64,000 nucleotides of DNA from Enterococcus sp. MMGLQ5-1 (GTDB lineage: Bacteria; Bacillota; Bacilli; Lactobacillales; Streptococcaceae). The stretch covers positions 1-64,000 of the forward strand of contig NZ_JABJXU010000004.1 in NCBI RefSeq assembly GCF_013155265.1. Direction: 5' to 3'. Under the pieces are notes generated by a model, which did no database searches, was not told the DNA's origin, and saw only the letters and a list, made by a program, of their open reading frames with translations. The number at the start of each line of letters is the position of its first letter. The first letter of the stretch is position 1. Made by a program: the position numbers and the translations under genes. Shown here in pieces: positions 26,269 through 35,481 of this stretch.

Positions 26269-27330
26269 TTGAAAATTAGGAAATTAGTATTTATATTAGG
26301 TATTTTAATTGCCTTCTTGGGTTTTGAGGGAAAAGCTAACGCTAACGTAATTGACTTTGCCGTTGAACCAGTTTTACCGAATAATCAAATTAGCGATGAA
26401 TCAAATTTTTTTCATCTTAAAATTGATCAAGGGCAGCATCAAGCACTAACAATCAAGCTTTTTAATAATACTGCAAAAAAAATTACTCTGAATGCTACTG
26501 CAAGCATAGCGACGACCAATGTTAATGGTGTGGTTGATTATAGTCCCACTGTGAATCAAGCAGACGCCTCATTTGCTTATTCAATAAATGATTTAGTTGA
26601 CTTACCGACAGAGATTTTACTTGAAGCAAACGAAACAAAGGATTATACCTTTGAAGTGAAGATGCCAGCAAATCAAATATCAGGTGTACTAGCATTTGGT
26701 ATTACTTTTCAATCCAAAGCGGCGCATTCAAATACTGATAAGCTAGATGGTACAACAATCAATAATCAATTTGCTTATGTTGTGGCGGTTTTAATGCAAC
26801 AAGATGAGCAAATTTCTGACGTACCTGAATTAAAGCTTGCTACTGTCTCTGCCACTCAGCTGAATAATCGAAATGCGATTGTTGCCAATTATCGAAATCT
26901 AGCGGGAGCCTATTTAAATCAAATGAAGGTTGTGACTAAAATTTACCAAAAATCAACTGGTAAATTGGTTTATGAGCAGACCAAGATAGAAATGCAGATG
27001 GCACCAAATTCTCACTTTGACTATCCAATCTTTTTAAATGGTGCTGCCCTCAAAGCAGGGGATTATCAATATCAGTCTACCGTTTATGGCAATGAGAAAA
27101 CAGGTTCCGCTAGTAATGAAGCCGACAAGTATGATTATCAATGGTCTTTTAAGAATGATTTTAAAATTGAGACAGCTGAAGCCAAGGCTCTGAATCAAAC
27201 TGATGCAATGGTTGCTTCCAATCATCAATCTAATATATTATTAATCGTTTTAGCAGTGATGATAGTATTATTATTAATAGTTATTGCTTATTTATTAACC
27301 CGAAAAAAAATAAATAAAGATTTACAGTAA
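26269..27330 (+). CDS. WxL-locus membrane protein (DUF916-DUF3324)
   Basis: TTG start at 26269 behind TTAGGAGTAAAGAT; the upstream ATG 26230 lacks a ribosome site. The product (353 aa) has a signal peptide (to KANANV), a DUF916-like domain (~30-155, DFAVEPVLPNNQ, LKIDQGQHQALTIKLFN), a DUF3324-like domain (~165-300, FAYVVAVLMQ), a C-terminal helix IVLAVMIVLLLIVIAYLL, and a basic tail. Such proteins hold WxL proteins at the cell surface. Paired with the WxL protein just upstream. Confidence 0.9.
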   Translation: MKIRKLVFILGILIAFLGFEGKANANVIDFAVEPVLPNNQISDESNFFHLKIDQGQHQALTIKLFNNTAKKITLNATASIATTNVNGVVDYSPTVNQADASFAYSINDLVDLPTEILLEANETKDYTFEVKMPANQISGVLAFGITFQSKAAHSNTDKLDGTTINNQFAYVVAVLMQQDEQISDVPELKLATVSATQLNNRNAIVANYRNLAGAYLNQMKVVTKIYQKSTGKLVYEQTKIEMQMAPNSHFDYPIFLNGAALKAGDYQYQSTVYGNEKTGSASNEADKYDYQWSFKNDFKIETAEAKALNQTDAMVASNHQSNILLIVLAVMIVLLLIVIAYLLTRKKINKDLQ

Positions 27331-27510
27331 ATTTACGAAAAGCAGACAGATTTTTGAAATCTTTTGTATAAAATTGTTTTGTTGCCGTAAGCGGCGACCA
27401 ATTTAAAAAATAATTAAATGGTGCTGTCAACAGACTAATTACCTTAAATTTAATAATGCGTAAAAGGGTCTGCGTAAACAACAGCTTGCTTGGAATTCAA
27501 AGGAGAAATA

Positions 27511-28560
27511 ATGTTTAGTAAAAAAATGAAAAAGAGTTTATTCGCTATGGGAGCGTTAGCAACATTAACAATGTCATTAACAGCTTGTTCTTCAAGTAAT
27601 AATGAGGCCTCAGAAGAATCTAAGGATGTGAGTGAATTAAATGTTATGTTTGTTCCTTCAAAAAATCCTGATGATATTGTAACAGCTACGGAGCCTTTGC
27701 AAAGCTTATTGAAGGATGAATTAAAAAAAGAAGGCTACAATGTTGAAAAAGTTAATATTACAGTAGGTACGAATTACGAAGCAGTTGGAGAAGCCTTGGC
27801 CTCTGGGACCGCAGATGTGGGCTATGGCGTTTCTGGTGGGACCTATGCTCTATATCAGGATGATACCGATGTTATTTTGACTGCTACTCGTGCTGGCTTA
27901 GATAAGGATAGTGAAAATGCGAAAGACTGGAATGACGGTAAAGCAACTGAAACAACCGATAAGCAAGCGACTTCATATCGTTCATTGATTATCGCTGGAC
28001 CATCTGCAAAAGGACAAGAACTAGCTAAAAAAATTAATGCTGGTAAGGAATTAACTTGGGACGATTTAAGTAGTGCCAATTGGGGACTAGCCTCAACAAC
28101 CTCTTCTGCTGGTTATATTTATCCATCACTTTGGTTAGATGAAAATTATAATCATAATATTACTGAATTAACAACAACTGTCCAAAATGATTCATATGGC
28201 TCTGGTTTTGCGCGTTTAGCATCAGGTCAAATTGATGTTTTACCAGTTTATGCAGATGCACGTCGTGATTTTGTAGAGGCATGGACAAAGGAATATGGGA
28301 AATCTGATATTTGGACAGAAACTAATGTTATAGGTGTAACGCCAGCAATTTACAATGATGCAATTGTGGTTTCTAAGAATTCAAAAACGATTACAACTGG
28401 TCTTAAATCAGCATTACAAGAAGCTTTGATTAACTTAGCAAAAACTGATGAGGGTAAAAAAGTAATCGCCATTTATTCACACGAAGGTTATAAGAAAGCT
28501 ACAAACGATGACTATAAATCAGAAATTAAGGCACAAGAGCTGATGAAGGCAAATAGCTAG
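27511..28560 (+). CDS. phnD: Phosphonate/phosphate-type ABC transporter binding lipoprotein (PhnD-like)
   Basis: Starts at ATG 27511 behind AAAGGAGAAATA; an upstream TTG at 27490 is not used. The 349-residue product has a lipoprotein signal with lipobox LTAC (Cys ~27), then a PhnD-type periplasmic-binding fold: LNVMFVPSKNPDDI, LASGTADVGYGVSGGTYALY, YRSLIIAGPSAKG, SAGYIYPSLW, and SGFARLASGQIDVLPVYADARR. It is the extracellular receptor for the PhnC/PhnE1/PhnE2 importer that follows. The ligand could be phosphonate, phosphite or a phosphate ester. A large hairpin separates it from phnC. Confidence 0.92.
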   Translation: MFSKKMKKSLFAMGALATLTMSLTACSSSNNEASEESKDVSELNVMFVPSKNPDDIVTATEPLQSLLKDELKKEGYNVEKVNITVGTNYEAVGEALASGTADVGYGVSGGTYALYQDDTDVILTATRAGLDKDSENAKDWNDGKATETTDKQATSYRSLIIAGPSAKGQELAKKINAGKELTWDDLSSANWGLASTTSSAGYIYPSLWLDENYNHNITELTTTVQNDSYGSGFARLASGQIDVLPVYADARRDFVEAWTKEYGKSDIWTETNVIGVTPAIYNDAIVVSKNSKTITTGLKSALQEALINLAKTDEGKKVIAIYSHEGYKKATNDDYKSEIKAQELMKANS

Positions 28561-28593
28561 AAATCAGTGATTTAATCATAAATTAGAATATTA

Positions 28594-28674
28594 AAAGTGT
28601 TTCTGTAGCGTTGTTACTTGTTCATTAGAAAAATATCTAATGATAACAATTACAGGAACACTTTCTATTTTTAA
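28594..28674 (+). terminator. Large hairpin between phnD and phnC (attenuator/processing)
   Basis: AAAGTGTT-CTGTA pairs with TACAG-AACACTTT, with an inner TTCATTAGA/TCTAATGA helix, then CTATTTTT. It probably terminates part of the transcription, giving excess binding protein over permease, as in other ABC operons. Confidence 0.75.
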
Positions 28675-28713
28675 TCCATTTTAAATACGATGAATTAGGA
28701 AAGAGAAAACGAA

Positions 28714-29472
28714 ATGATAAAATTTGAAAATGTTTCAAAAATTTACCCTAATGGTGTTAAAGGGCTTGATGATATTAGCATAGAGATTCAGCAGGGTGAA
28801 TTTGTCGCGATTATTGGTGCTAGTGGCGCTGGAAAGTCGACTTTAATTCGGACAATTAATGGTTTAAATGATATTACATCAGGGATTTTAAATGTTAATG
28901 GTTTAGAGGTTTCTAAGTTAAAGGGTAAGGATTTAAGAAAATTTAGACGTTCCATTGGTATGATTTTTCAATCGTATAATTTGGTGCCTCGTGTTACTGT
29001 TATTCGGAATGTTTTGAGTGCTCGAGTACCGGAAATATCTTTTATCAAGGTTTTATTCGGCATTTTTTCTAAAGTAGATAAACAAATCGCTTTAGAGTCT
29101 CTTAGTCGTGTTGGAATATTAGATAAGGCATTTATCAGAACAGACCAGCTTTCTGGTGGTCAGCAGCAGCGTGTCTCCTTAGCAAGAACCCTTGCTCAAA
29201 ATCCGCAAATTCTTTTGGCGGATGAACCCGTTGCTGCTCTAGATCCAGTTACCGCCAAAGAAGTGATGGATGATTTCAAACGTATTAATGAAGAACTAAA
29301 TAAAACGGTTTTGATAAATATTCATCATGTTGAGCTTGCATTATCCTATGCCACTAGAATTGTGGCTGTTAAACAGGGCAAGATTATTTTTGATGGGCCA
29401 ACCGAGGCGGTAAGTCAGGAAATATTAGATGAGATTTATCGAAAAGAGGCGATTGTGCATGAATCTGTATGA
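28714..29472 (+). CDS. phnC: Phosphonate-type ABC transporter ATPase PhnC
   Basis: A 252-residue ABC ATPase: Walker A IGASGAGKSTLIRTING (~34-50), Q-loop IGMIFQSYNLVPR, signature LSGGQQQRVSLART, Walker B ILLADEPVAALDP, and H-loop NIHHVELAL. Sequence flavour (LVPRVTVIRNVL) is that of the PhnC subfamily. It overlaps phnE1 by 14 bases, indicating translational coupling. Confidence 0.95.
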   Translation: MIKFENVSKIYPNGVKGLDDISIEIQQGEFVAIIGASGAGKSTLIRTINGLNDITSGILNVNGLEVSKLKGKDLRKFRRSIGMIFQSYNLVPRVTVIRNVLSARVPEISFIKVLFGIFSKVDKQIALESLSRVGILDKAFIRTDQLSGGQQQRVSLARTLAQNPQILLADEPVAALDPVTAKEVMDDFKRINEELNKTVLINIHHVELALSYATRIVAVKQGKIIFDGPTEAVSQEILDEIYRKEAIVHESV

Positions 29473-30280
29473 TAAAATTTTCAAGCCGAAACGTTATGTT
29501 TTAGCGAATCAGGAGGTTGTTGAGGAGAAGGCGACTAGAACGCCAATTTATGCTGTTCTGTTTATTGTGATTATTGCTTTAGCGTTTCATATTACTGAAT
29601 TTGATTTTGTGAAATTAGTTCAGAATGGGCGCCAATTTTGGCAAATATTATTTGCAATGTTCCCACCAGAAGTATCATATCTAGATAAAATTATTTCACC
29701 ATTGCTAGATACGATTAAAATGAGCTTCATTGGTTCAATTGTAGGCTGTATTTTAGCGGTCCCCTTTGCCATTTTAGCGGCTGATAATATTGTTCATATC
29801 AAATGGCTTAATCAGCTAGTAAGAATTATTTTTACGGTTATGCGAACCCTGCCGACTTTGGTCACAGCTTTAATCGCAACTTATATCTGGGGATTAGGTA
29901 CCTTTGCGGGCACAGTCGCAATTTTTATTTTTTCCTTTAGCTATATGGGTAAGCAATTATTTGAACAAATAGAAACCGTTGATATGGCAGTTTTTGAAGC
30001 TATAGAAGCGCTTGGGGCCTCTAAGGCTAAAGCATTTGTCGTCAGTGTTATCCCTCAGTTATTGCCAATCTATCTTTCGACAGCTTTATTTAATTTTGAG
30101 GGTAATGTTAGATATGCAGCAATTTTAGGATACGTTGGTGCAGGTGGGATTGGTGTTATTTTAAATGAGAATATTGCTTGGCGGGATTATCAAAATGTTG
30201 GCATGATTCTTTTGACCCTGCTTGTTGCTGTGATTTGCATTGAAACAATCAGTCAACAAATCCGTGCCCGTTTAACCTAA
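29459..30280 (+). CDS. phnE: Phosphonate-type ABC permease PhnE (first)
   Basis: Starts at ATG 29459 inside the end of phnC behind AAGAGGCG (273 aa; an upstream in-frame start at 29429 lacks support). About six helices. The inner-membrane EAA loop reads FEAIEALGASKAKAFVVSVIPQLLP, and GYVGAGGIGVILNENIAWRDYQNVG is typical of the PhnE C-terminus. It forms the channel with the second PhnE. Confidence 0.93.
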   Translation: MNLYDKIFKPKRYVLANQEVVEEKATRTPIYAVLFIVIIALAFHITEFDFVKLVQNGRQFWQILFAMFPPEVSYLDKIISPLLDTIKMSFIGSIVGCILAVPFAILAADNIVHIKWLNQLVRIIFTVMRTLPTLVTALIATYIWGLGTFAGTVAIFIFSFSYMGKQLFEQIETVDMAVFEAIEALGASKAKAFVVSVIPQLLPIYLSTALFNFEGNVRYAAILGYVGAGGIGVILNENIAWRDYQNVGMILLTLLVAVICIETISQQIRARLT

Positions 30281-30331
30281 TTTTGGGGTTGAACGTAAAT
30301 AATAGTTCATTATTAAAAAGTTAGGAAAATT

Positions 30332-31144
30332 ATGGAAAATTTATTAATACAAAAATATTTGGATAAAAAATCAAATAAAATTTTTTATTATCTCGGAATC
30401 CTTGTTATCTTATTACTGATTTTTATTTGGTCTGCTTCAGTCATTAAAATACAACCCTTATCAAAGGATGGTGTGCAGATTGCTAAAAATATTTTTAAAG
30501 GTATTTTCCACCCAGACTTAGCATTTCTGTTTGATTTTTCTAAATCTGGTGTACTTTATCTATTGCTAGAAACCATTGCTATTGCTATTTTGGGAACAAT
30601 TGTTGGCGCGATCATTGCGGTGCCCTTATCATTTTTATCCGCAACGAATATGATGCCTAAAGCAATTGCCTATGTGATTCGTTTCTTAATCATGGCGATT
30701 AGAACAGTACCGCCCTTTGTTTATGGCTTGATGTTTATTCGTGTAACTGGTCCGGGTGCCTCAGCAGGTGTTTTGACATTAGGGTTTGTTTCAATTGGGA
30801 TGATTTCCAAGCTGTTTATTGAGACGATTGAAGATTTAGATAACGGTATTCTTGAATCCTTAGACGCAGCGGGTCTATCGTTTTTTCAAAAAATTCGTTT
30901 TGGCATTATTCCACAGCTAAAGGCTGACTTCTTTTCAATTTTACTGTATCGCTTTGACATGAATTTACGCGATGCGACTATTTTAGGTCTGGTCGGCGCA
31001 GGCGGCATTGGTGCACCTTTAATTTTTGCAATGAATGCTTATAAATGGTCTCAGGTTGGCTCTCTATTGATTGGCTTATTCTTTTTGATATTAATAGTTG
31101 AAACGATCTCATCACATATTCGGAATGCTTTATTGAAAGGATAA
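30332..31144 (+). CDS. phnE: Phosphonate-type ABC permease PhnE (second)
   Basis: A 270-residue permease paralogous to the preceding one: IAIAILGTIVGAIIAVPLSFL, then VIRFLIMAIRTVPPFVYGLMF, the EAA loop ESLDAAGLSFFQKIRFGIIPQL, and GLVGAGGIGAPLIFAMNAYKW. The two PhnE proteins probably form a heterodimer. The gene starts 51 bases after the first permease and ends 6 bases before the phosphatase gene. Confidence 0.93.
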   Translation: MENLLIQKYLDKKSNKIFYYLGILVILLLIFIWSASVIKIQPLSKDGVQIAKNIFKGIFHPDLAFLFDFSKSGVLYLLLETIAIAILGTIVGAIIAVPLSFLSATNMMPKAIAYVIRFLIMAIRTVPPFVYGLMFIRVTGPGASAGVLTLGFVSIGMISKLFIETIEDLDNGILESLDAAGLSFFQKIRFGIIPQLKADFFSILLYRFDMNLRDATILGLVGAGGIGAPLIFAMNAYKWSQVGSLLIGLFFLILIVETISSHIRNALLKG

Positions 31145-31150
31145 ATCATT

Positions 31151-32662
31151 ATGCAGTCGTTTAAAATATATTATACCTCAGATATTCATGGCTATCTTTT
31201 CCCAACAGATTATACCGATCAACAGGAAAAGGCGCTTGGCTTATTAAAGGTTATCGCTAATTTTAATAAGGATGGCAATACTTTGATTTTAGATGGTGGG
31301 GATATTTTTCAAGGCTCACCCTATATTAATTTTTTCCAAAAAAAGCAGAATTATGAACAGGGTGTTGCTCAGCTAATGAATGCAGCAGGTTATGATGTGA
31401 TTACCTTAGGGAATCATGATTTTAACTATAGCTTTCAAGCACTAAAGGAAAACCTCAGTCATATTGATGCCAAAGTAAGTGCTGTCAATGTAACAGATGC
31501 ATCAGGGAATCTGCTCTTTCCGACCGTTTTAAAAACCTTGGAAAATGGGCTTAAGGTAGGTATTGTCGGGATTACCACTGATTTTACAAATATCTGGGAA
31601 AATCCGCAAAATATTGTTGATATTCGGATAAATAAACCATTTGAAGCAGCAAAGGTAGCACTCGAAAGCATTAAGGACAAGGTTGATGTGACGATTTGCC
31701 TTTATCATGGTGGCTTTGAAGCGGATTTAGTAACTGGTGAGCTGCTTTTTGAATCAGGGGAAAATATTGGCTATAAAATTGCGAAGGAGCTGAGCTTTGA
31801 TTTGCTTTTAACCGGTCATCAGCACGCTTCAATTGAAGGGCAATATTTATTTGGTACATACATTGTTCAGCCAACAAATATGGGGAAAAATTATTTTGAA
31901 ATTGAAGGTTGTTTGGTTGAAAATAATCTTAAAATCAAAAGTAAGCTTAAAATACCTAACAATTCCTATGATAAAAACTTAGCAGAAAACCTACTCCCTC
32001 TTGAGCAAGAGGTACAAAATTTTTTAAGTCAGCCTATTGGTCATCTCCCAGTATCAATTGCCAAGCAAACACACTTGGAATTTGCAACAATGGGTAGTCC
32101 ATGGGTTGAGCTCGTTGGAGCAGTAGAAATGCTAAAGGGTAATGCTGATATTGCCGTGGTTAGCTCGTTTAATCAATTAAATTCGATTCCCAAGTCATTA
32201 ACGATTCGTGATATTATGAGCAACTATCCCTATGATAATACTTTATATATTGTAAAGATGAATGGTCGAATGCTTAAGCAAGCAATCGAGCATTCTGCGG
32301 AATATTTTTCTTATGTTCAGCATGAGGGAGTTGTTTTAAATCCCCGCTGGCTCTCACCAAAGCTTGAACATTATAATTATGATTTTTTTATTGGTATTGA
32401 GTATGCTTTAGATATTCGTCGTCCTGTGGGCAATCGTGTGGTGAGCCTAAAATATCATCAGGCTGATGTTCAGCCAACGGACAGTTTTGTGGTTGCTTTA
32501 AATAATTATCGTGCCTTGGGTGGTGGTGGTTATGAAATTTATCAGCAGGCCAGCTCTGTCTTTAATACTGGCGTTGAAATTCAGCAGCTTCTCATTGATT
32601 TTATTCAAAATAACTCTAAGGCGAAGCTACCATATCAATTAAAATTTACTGTTTTACCATAA
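31151..32662 (+). CDS. Cytoplasmic 5'-nucleotidase/cyclic phosphodiesterase-family metallophosphatase
   Basis: A 503-residue protein with both domains of the UshA family. The metallophosphatase core (~1-260) has YTSDIHGYLFP, ILDGGDIFQGSP, GNHDFNY and ending GHQHASIEG. The 5'-nucleotidase C-terminal domain (~300-480) has SFNQLNSIPKS, IRDIMSNYPYDNTLYIVKMNG, and VVALNNYRALGGGGYEIY. There is no signal peptide, unlike classic exported UshA enzymes, so it should act inside on a molecule brought in by the adjacent PhnDCEE importer. This suggests the substrate is an organophosphate ester or nucleotide-like compound rather than a C-P compound. Confidence 0.9.
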   Translation: MQSFKIYYTSDIHGYLFPTDYTDQQEKALGLLKVIANFNKDGNTLILDGGDIFQGSPYINFFQKKQNYEQGVAQLMNAAGYDVITLGNHDFNYSFQALKENLSHIDAKVSAVNVTDASGNLLFPTVLKTLENGLKVGIVGITTDFTNIWENPQNIVDIRINKPFEAAKVALESIKDKVDVTICLYHGGFEADLVTGELLFESGENIGYKIAKELSFDLLLTGHQHASIEGQYLFGTYIVQPTNMGKNYFEIEGCLVENNLKIKSKLKIPNNSYDKNLAENLLPLEQEVQNFLSQPIGHLPVSIAKQTHLEFATMGSPWVELVGAVEMLKGNADIAVVSSFNQLNSIPKSLTIRDIMSNYPYDNTLYIVKMNGRMLKQAIEHSAEYFSYVQHEGVVLNPRWLSPKLEHYNYDFFIGIEYALDIRRPVGNRVVSLKYHQADVQPTDSFVVALNNYRALGGGGYEIYQQASSVFNTGVEIQQLLIDFIQNNSKAKLPYQLKFTVLP

Positions 32663-32692
32663 ATACGGTGTTGTTAATAAAGTCATTTTTAA

Positions 32693-32839
32693 AGAGGCAT
32701 GACCAAAAAACGTTTAATGATGTGAAAAAGCTGATTTAGTATTTTAGATAAGGTTCGGCAATTTGCTTGCTTTCCTACACCATTGCCGCATTGAATTACG
32801 AAATTATGAAAATAGACAAGGACTTATGTCTCAGCCTCA
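32693..32839 (-). repeat. MITE-like dispersed repeat, copy D (inverted)
   Basis: On the minus strand it starts GAGGCTGAGACATAAGTCC and ends with ACGTTTTTTGGTCATGCCTC. The ends are imperfect inverted repeats, and the start resembles the GTGACATAAGTCC start of the copy at 62104. It fills the 206-base gap between the phosphatase and MerR genes; no gene within. Confidence 0.55.
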
Positions 32840-32868
32840 TTTTTAGAATTAATAGTTATATTATTGGC

Positions 32869-33270
32869 TTAAAGCCACTGTGGTTCATTCTGATGAGTTA
32901 GATATGCTACCTGTTTAGCCTGATAATAATTAATTTTTCTTTTGATAAATTTTTTATTTTCATTTAATTGATTGATTTGTTGTTCGATGTTATCCTGCTG
33001 CTTGATCAATGCGGTCAAGAGGCAATCAAAATTATTCTCAATTTTTTCATTTTCAAAAAACGTTTGGATTTGTTTAATTGTCATGCCCGTCTGTTTGAAG
33101 CATTGAATGGCACCCAAACGATCAATATCTGCTTGAAAATAAACACGATGCTTACCCTTTCGTTCAATAGGGTCTAAAAGACCAATTGTTTCATAATATC
33201 TTAAGGTAGACGGTGCTAAATTAAATTTTTGGCTTAATTCACGAATTGTAAAGCTTGTTTGTCTTTTCAA
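32869..33270 (-). CDS. MerR-family transcriptional regulator
   Basis: A 133-residue protein with the MerR winged helix at residues ~5-75 (FTIRELSQKFNLAPSTLRYYETIGLLDP, then GKHRVYFQADIDRLGAIQCF) and a C-terminal coiled coil. No effector-binding domain or metal cysteine set is seen, so the signal is unknown. TTG start at 33270 behind AAGGAG. It is divergent from the aldo/keto reductase, with ~96 bases between; MerR-AKR pairs are common in lactic acid bacteria and the regulator probably controls the reductase. The intergenic CTTAAAGGATACTTTAAGTGTT (33299-33320) contains ACTTAAAG/CTTTAAGT, a likely operator. Confidence 0.9.
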   Translation of the reverse strand: MKRQTSFTIRELSQKFNLAPSTLRYYETIGLLDPIERKGKHRVYFQADIDRLGAIQCFKQTGMTIKQIQTFFENEKIENNFDCLLTALIKQQDNIEQQINQLNENKKFIKRKINYYQAKQVAYLTHQNEPQWL

Positions 33271-33297
33271 ATGTTTCTCCTTATTATTTATGCTTTA

Positions 33298-33317
33298 CTT
33301 AAAGGATACTTTAAGTG
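33298..33317. promoter_or_regulatory. Inverted repeat, likely MerR operator
   Basis: ACTTAAAG-GATA-CTTTAAGT is a perfect 8-bp inverted repeat in the gap between the MerR gene and the aldo/keto reductase. Placement and symmetry fit the spacer-straddling operator of MerR regulators. Confidence 0.55.
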
Positions 33318-33366
33318 TTAGACTAAGTAAAGCTAGAGAAAATATTATGAAAAGAGGTTATTAATA

Positions 33367-34353
33367 ATGTATCAAGCAAGTGAAAATCGTTATGAAAAGA
33401 TGCTTTACCGTCGAGTGGGTCAGTCAGGACTGAAGCTTTCAGCTTTATCATTAGGCTTTTGGCATAATTTCGGTGATGTCGATGACATAGCTAATCAAAG
33501 AGCAATCATGCACCATGCATTTGATAGCGGTATCACTCATTTCGATTTAGCTAATAATTATGGTCCACCAGCAGGGTCTGCTGAAAGCAGCTTTGGTCGA
33601 ATTATTAATGAAGATTTTAAGGCATATCGTGATGAGTTAATTATTTCTTCTAAGGCCGGTTTTAGTATGTGGGAAGGACCATATGGAAAAGGTGGCTCTA
33701 AGAAAAGCATTATCGCCAGCTGTAATCAAAGCTTGGAAAGGATGCAGCTAGATTACCTTGATATTTTTTATCATCATTGCCCAGATTCTGAGACAATACT
33801 TGAAGAGACGGCGCATGCATTAGATTTATTGGTACGTCAAGGTAAGGCACTTTATATCGGTATTTCTAATTATTCTCCTGAGCAGACTCAAGCAATCACT
33901 GAGTATTTTAAAGCATGGCAAACCCCTTTTATTATTCATCAGCCTCAGTATAATATGTTCAATCGTAAGATTGAAACAGCACTTTTAGATGTACTGGCGC
34001 AACAGGGATTAGGTGCAATTGTCTTTAGTCCTTTAGCTCAAGGCTTACTGAGTAATCGATACTTAAATGGTATTCCAAAGGATTCCCGAGCACATCGCTC
34101 CGATAGCCCATTTCTAAGTGAAGATCAAGTCGATGCAACCATAGCTAAGATTAGGCAATTAAATGGTTTAGCTCAAGGTAGACAGCAATCACTTGCACAA
34201 ATGGCATTGGCTTGGAATTTGAGGAATCCGACAGTTGCTAGTGTTTTGGTTGGTGCTTCTAAAGTAAGTCAGTTAGAGGATAATTTAAAGGCACTAAACA
34301 ATCTAGAATTTACCGAAGTAGAATTAGATTTAATTAATCAAATTTTGAAATAA
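33367..34353 (+). CDS. Aldo/keto reductase (YghZ/Kv-beta-like group)
   Basis: A 328-residue NADPH-dependent oxidoreductase. Catalytic tetrad positions are visible: FDLANNYGPP (Asp, Tyr), SSKAGFSMW (Lys), and YHHCPD (His). LGAIVFSPLAQGLLSNRYL and SVLVGASKVSQLEDNLKAL are cofactor-binding segments. The short SSFGRIINEDF and NFGD phrases are typical of the YghZ (methylglyoxal/glyceraldehyde-3-P reductase) subgroup. Start ATG 33367 behind AAGAGG. Likely controlled by the divergent MerR gene. Confidence 0.92.
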   Translation: MYQASENRYEKMLYRRVGQSGLKLSALSLGFWHNFGDVDDIANQRAIMHHAFDSGITHFDLANNYGPPAGSAESSFGRIINEDFKAYRDELIISSKAGFSMWEGPYGKGGSKKSIIASCNQSLERMQLDYLDIFYHHCPDSETILEETAHALDLLVRQGKALYIGISNYSPEQTQAITEYFKAWQTPFIIHQPQYNMFNRKIETALLDVLAQQGLGAIVFSPLAQGLLSNRYLNGIPKDSRAHRSDSPFLSEDQVDATIAKIRQLNGLAQGRQQSLAQMALAWNLRNPTVASVLVGASKVSQLEDNLKALNNLEFTEVELDLINQILK

Positions 34354-34357
34354 TGCG

Positions 34358-34770
34358 AAATGGGTTTGGGACCAAAGTCCTAGCCCCTTTTGTATTGTTT
34401 GTAATTTACGGAGGACAATGCGACAATGACTCGTCTATTTTTCACAGCTTTGATCAGAGATGGAAAGCACCTTGGTTGACGGGCTTTCTCTCTCAAAGCT
34501 GTTCAAATAGTTACGTCATCCGGTCAGACAGAAAACGTCCGACTGAATAAACGAATGACTTGTCAATTTTTCACAGCTTTGATCAGAGATAGAAAGCACC
34601 TTGGTTGACGGGCTTTCTCTCTCAAAACTGTTCAAATAGTTACGTCATTCGGTCAGACAGAAAACGTCCGACTGAATAAACGAATGACTTGTCAATTTTT
34701 CACAGCTTTGATCAGAGATAGAAAGCACCTTTTTTACGGCGTTAAACGTCTTTTGTCCCACCTCCATTTT
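34358..34770 (+). repeat. MITE-like dispersed repeat, copy B, with internal 129-bp tandem repeat
   Basis: The ends AAATGGG...GGGACCAAAG and CTTTTGTCCC...CTCCATTT are inverted repeats. Inside, a unit beginning TTCACAGCTTTGATCAGAG recurs at 34441, 34570 and 34699, giving two complete 129-bp units and a partial third. Each unit carries its own GTTGACGGGCTTTC/GTCAGACAGAAAACGTC segments. The reading frame crossing it is an artefact. It fills the whole gap between two convergent genes; the last bases touch the response regulator stop codon. Confidence 0.85.
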
Positions 34771-35479
34771 AATATTCACTCGGCATTTGACCAGTGGGAT
34801 TAATAGAATAGTAGATAATCGGTCTGCCGATACTGCCGTATTCTGTTTGCGCAACTAACCAGCCCTCTTTTTCAAAGAATTTGAAGTATTTTCGAATGGA
34901 GACATGAGATAACTTGGTCTTCTCTTGAAAGTCATTAACGGTAAAAACAGCTGGTGCGGCTTGAATTAATTTAAGTATCTGATTAGCTGTTTCTCTAGTC
35001 AGCCCCTTTTCCAGCTCTTTTTCTCCTACTAAGCTATGCTGCCCATTTAAGCCAACCAAGGTATCAATCTCTGTTTGTGATATTTTTTCAGTCTGTTCCA
35101 GAATGTTTTTTTTATTAAGAAAAGTTAAGATGCTTTTTTCTAATCGATTAAAATTAAAGGGTTTAACGAGATAGTCTGATATACCTAGCTTTAGCATTTC
35201 TTGAATATCTTTTCGGTCATTAGATGCGGTTACCATGATGATTTCTGTTTTGATATTTTTGGCACGGATTGCTTTGGCAAGTTCTAGTCCATTGCCCTGC
35301 TTCAAATGAATGTCAATTAAAACGAGATCAAAGCTTTGATGGTGTAGCTGTTTTATTGCGGAATCAAAGGCATCTGCCTCTAGAATTTCATCAAAAATAG
35401 CCATTTTGTTTAAATAATTTTTATTAATATAAAGCACCATTGGATCATCTTCAACGATTAATAATTTTAATTTCGACAT
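34769..35479 (-). CDS. maeR: CitB/DcuR-type response regulator (MaeR-like)
   Basis: A 236-residue regulator. It starts at ATG 35479 behind AGGAGGACTAATC. The receiver domain has acidic pair Glu10/Asp11-Asp12, phospho-acceptor Asp56 in LVLIDIHL, Thr84 and Lys106 in DYLVKPF. The C-terminus has the CitB-type winged HTH (NDFQEKTKLSHVSIRKYFKFFEKEGWL). It overlaps no gene and lies 2 bases after the kinase gene on the same strand. Divergent from the malate transporter and malic enzyme, which it most likely activates. Confidence 0.88.
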   Translation of the reverse strand: MSKLKLLIVEDDPMVLYINKNYLNKMAIFDEILEADAFDSAIKQLHHQSFDLVLIDIHLKQGNGLELAKAIRAKNIKTEIIMVTASNDRKDIQEMLKLGISDYLVKPFNFNRLEKSILTFLNKKNILEQTEKISQTEIDTLVGLNGQHSLVGEKELEKGLTRETANQILKLIQAAPAVFTVNDFQEKTKLSHVSIRKYFKFFEKEGWLVAQTEYGSIGRPIIYYSINPTGQMPSEY

Positions 35480-35481
35480 GA

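Noticed and set aside
27340..27510. Riboswitch upstream of phnD
   Set aside because: Only a small GCCGTAAGCGGC hairpin is present; no recognised riboswitch core.
34353..34550. Reading frame through the repeat after the aldo/keto reductase
   Set aside because: It lies wholly within the MITE-like repeat, has no ribosome site, and its frame is a by-product of the tandem units.
34645..34854. Minus-strand frame over the end of the response regulator gene
   Set aside because: Overlaps the real MaeR gene and repeat copy B in another frame; no plausible RBS.
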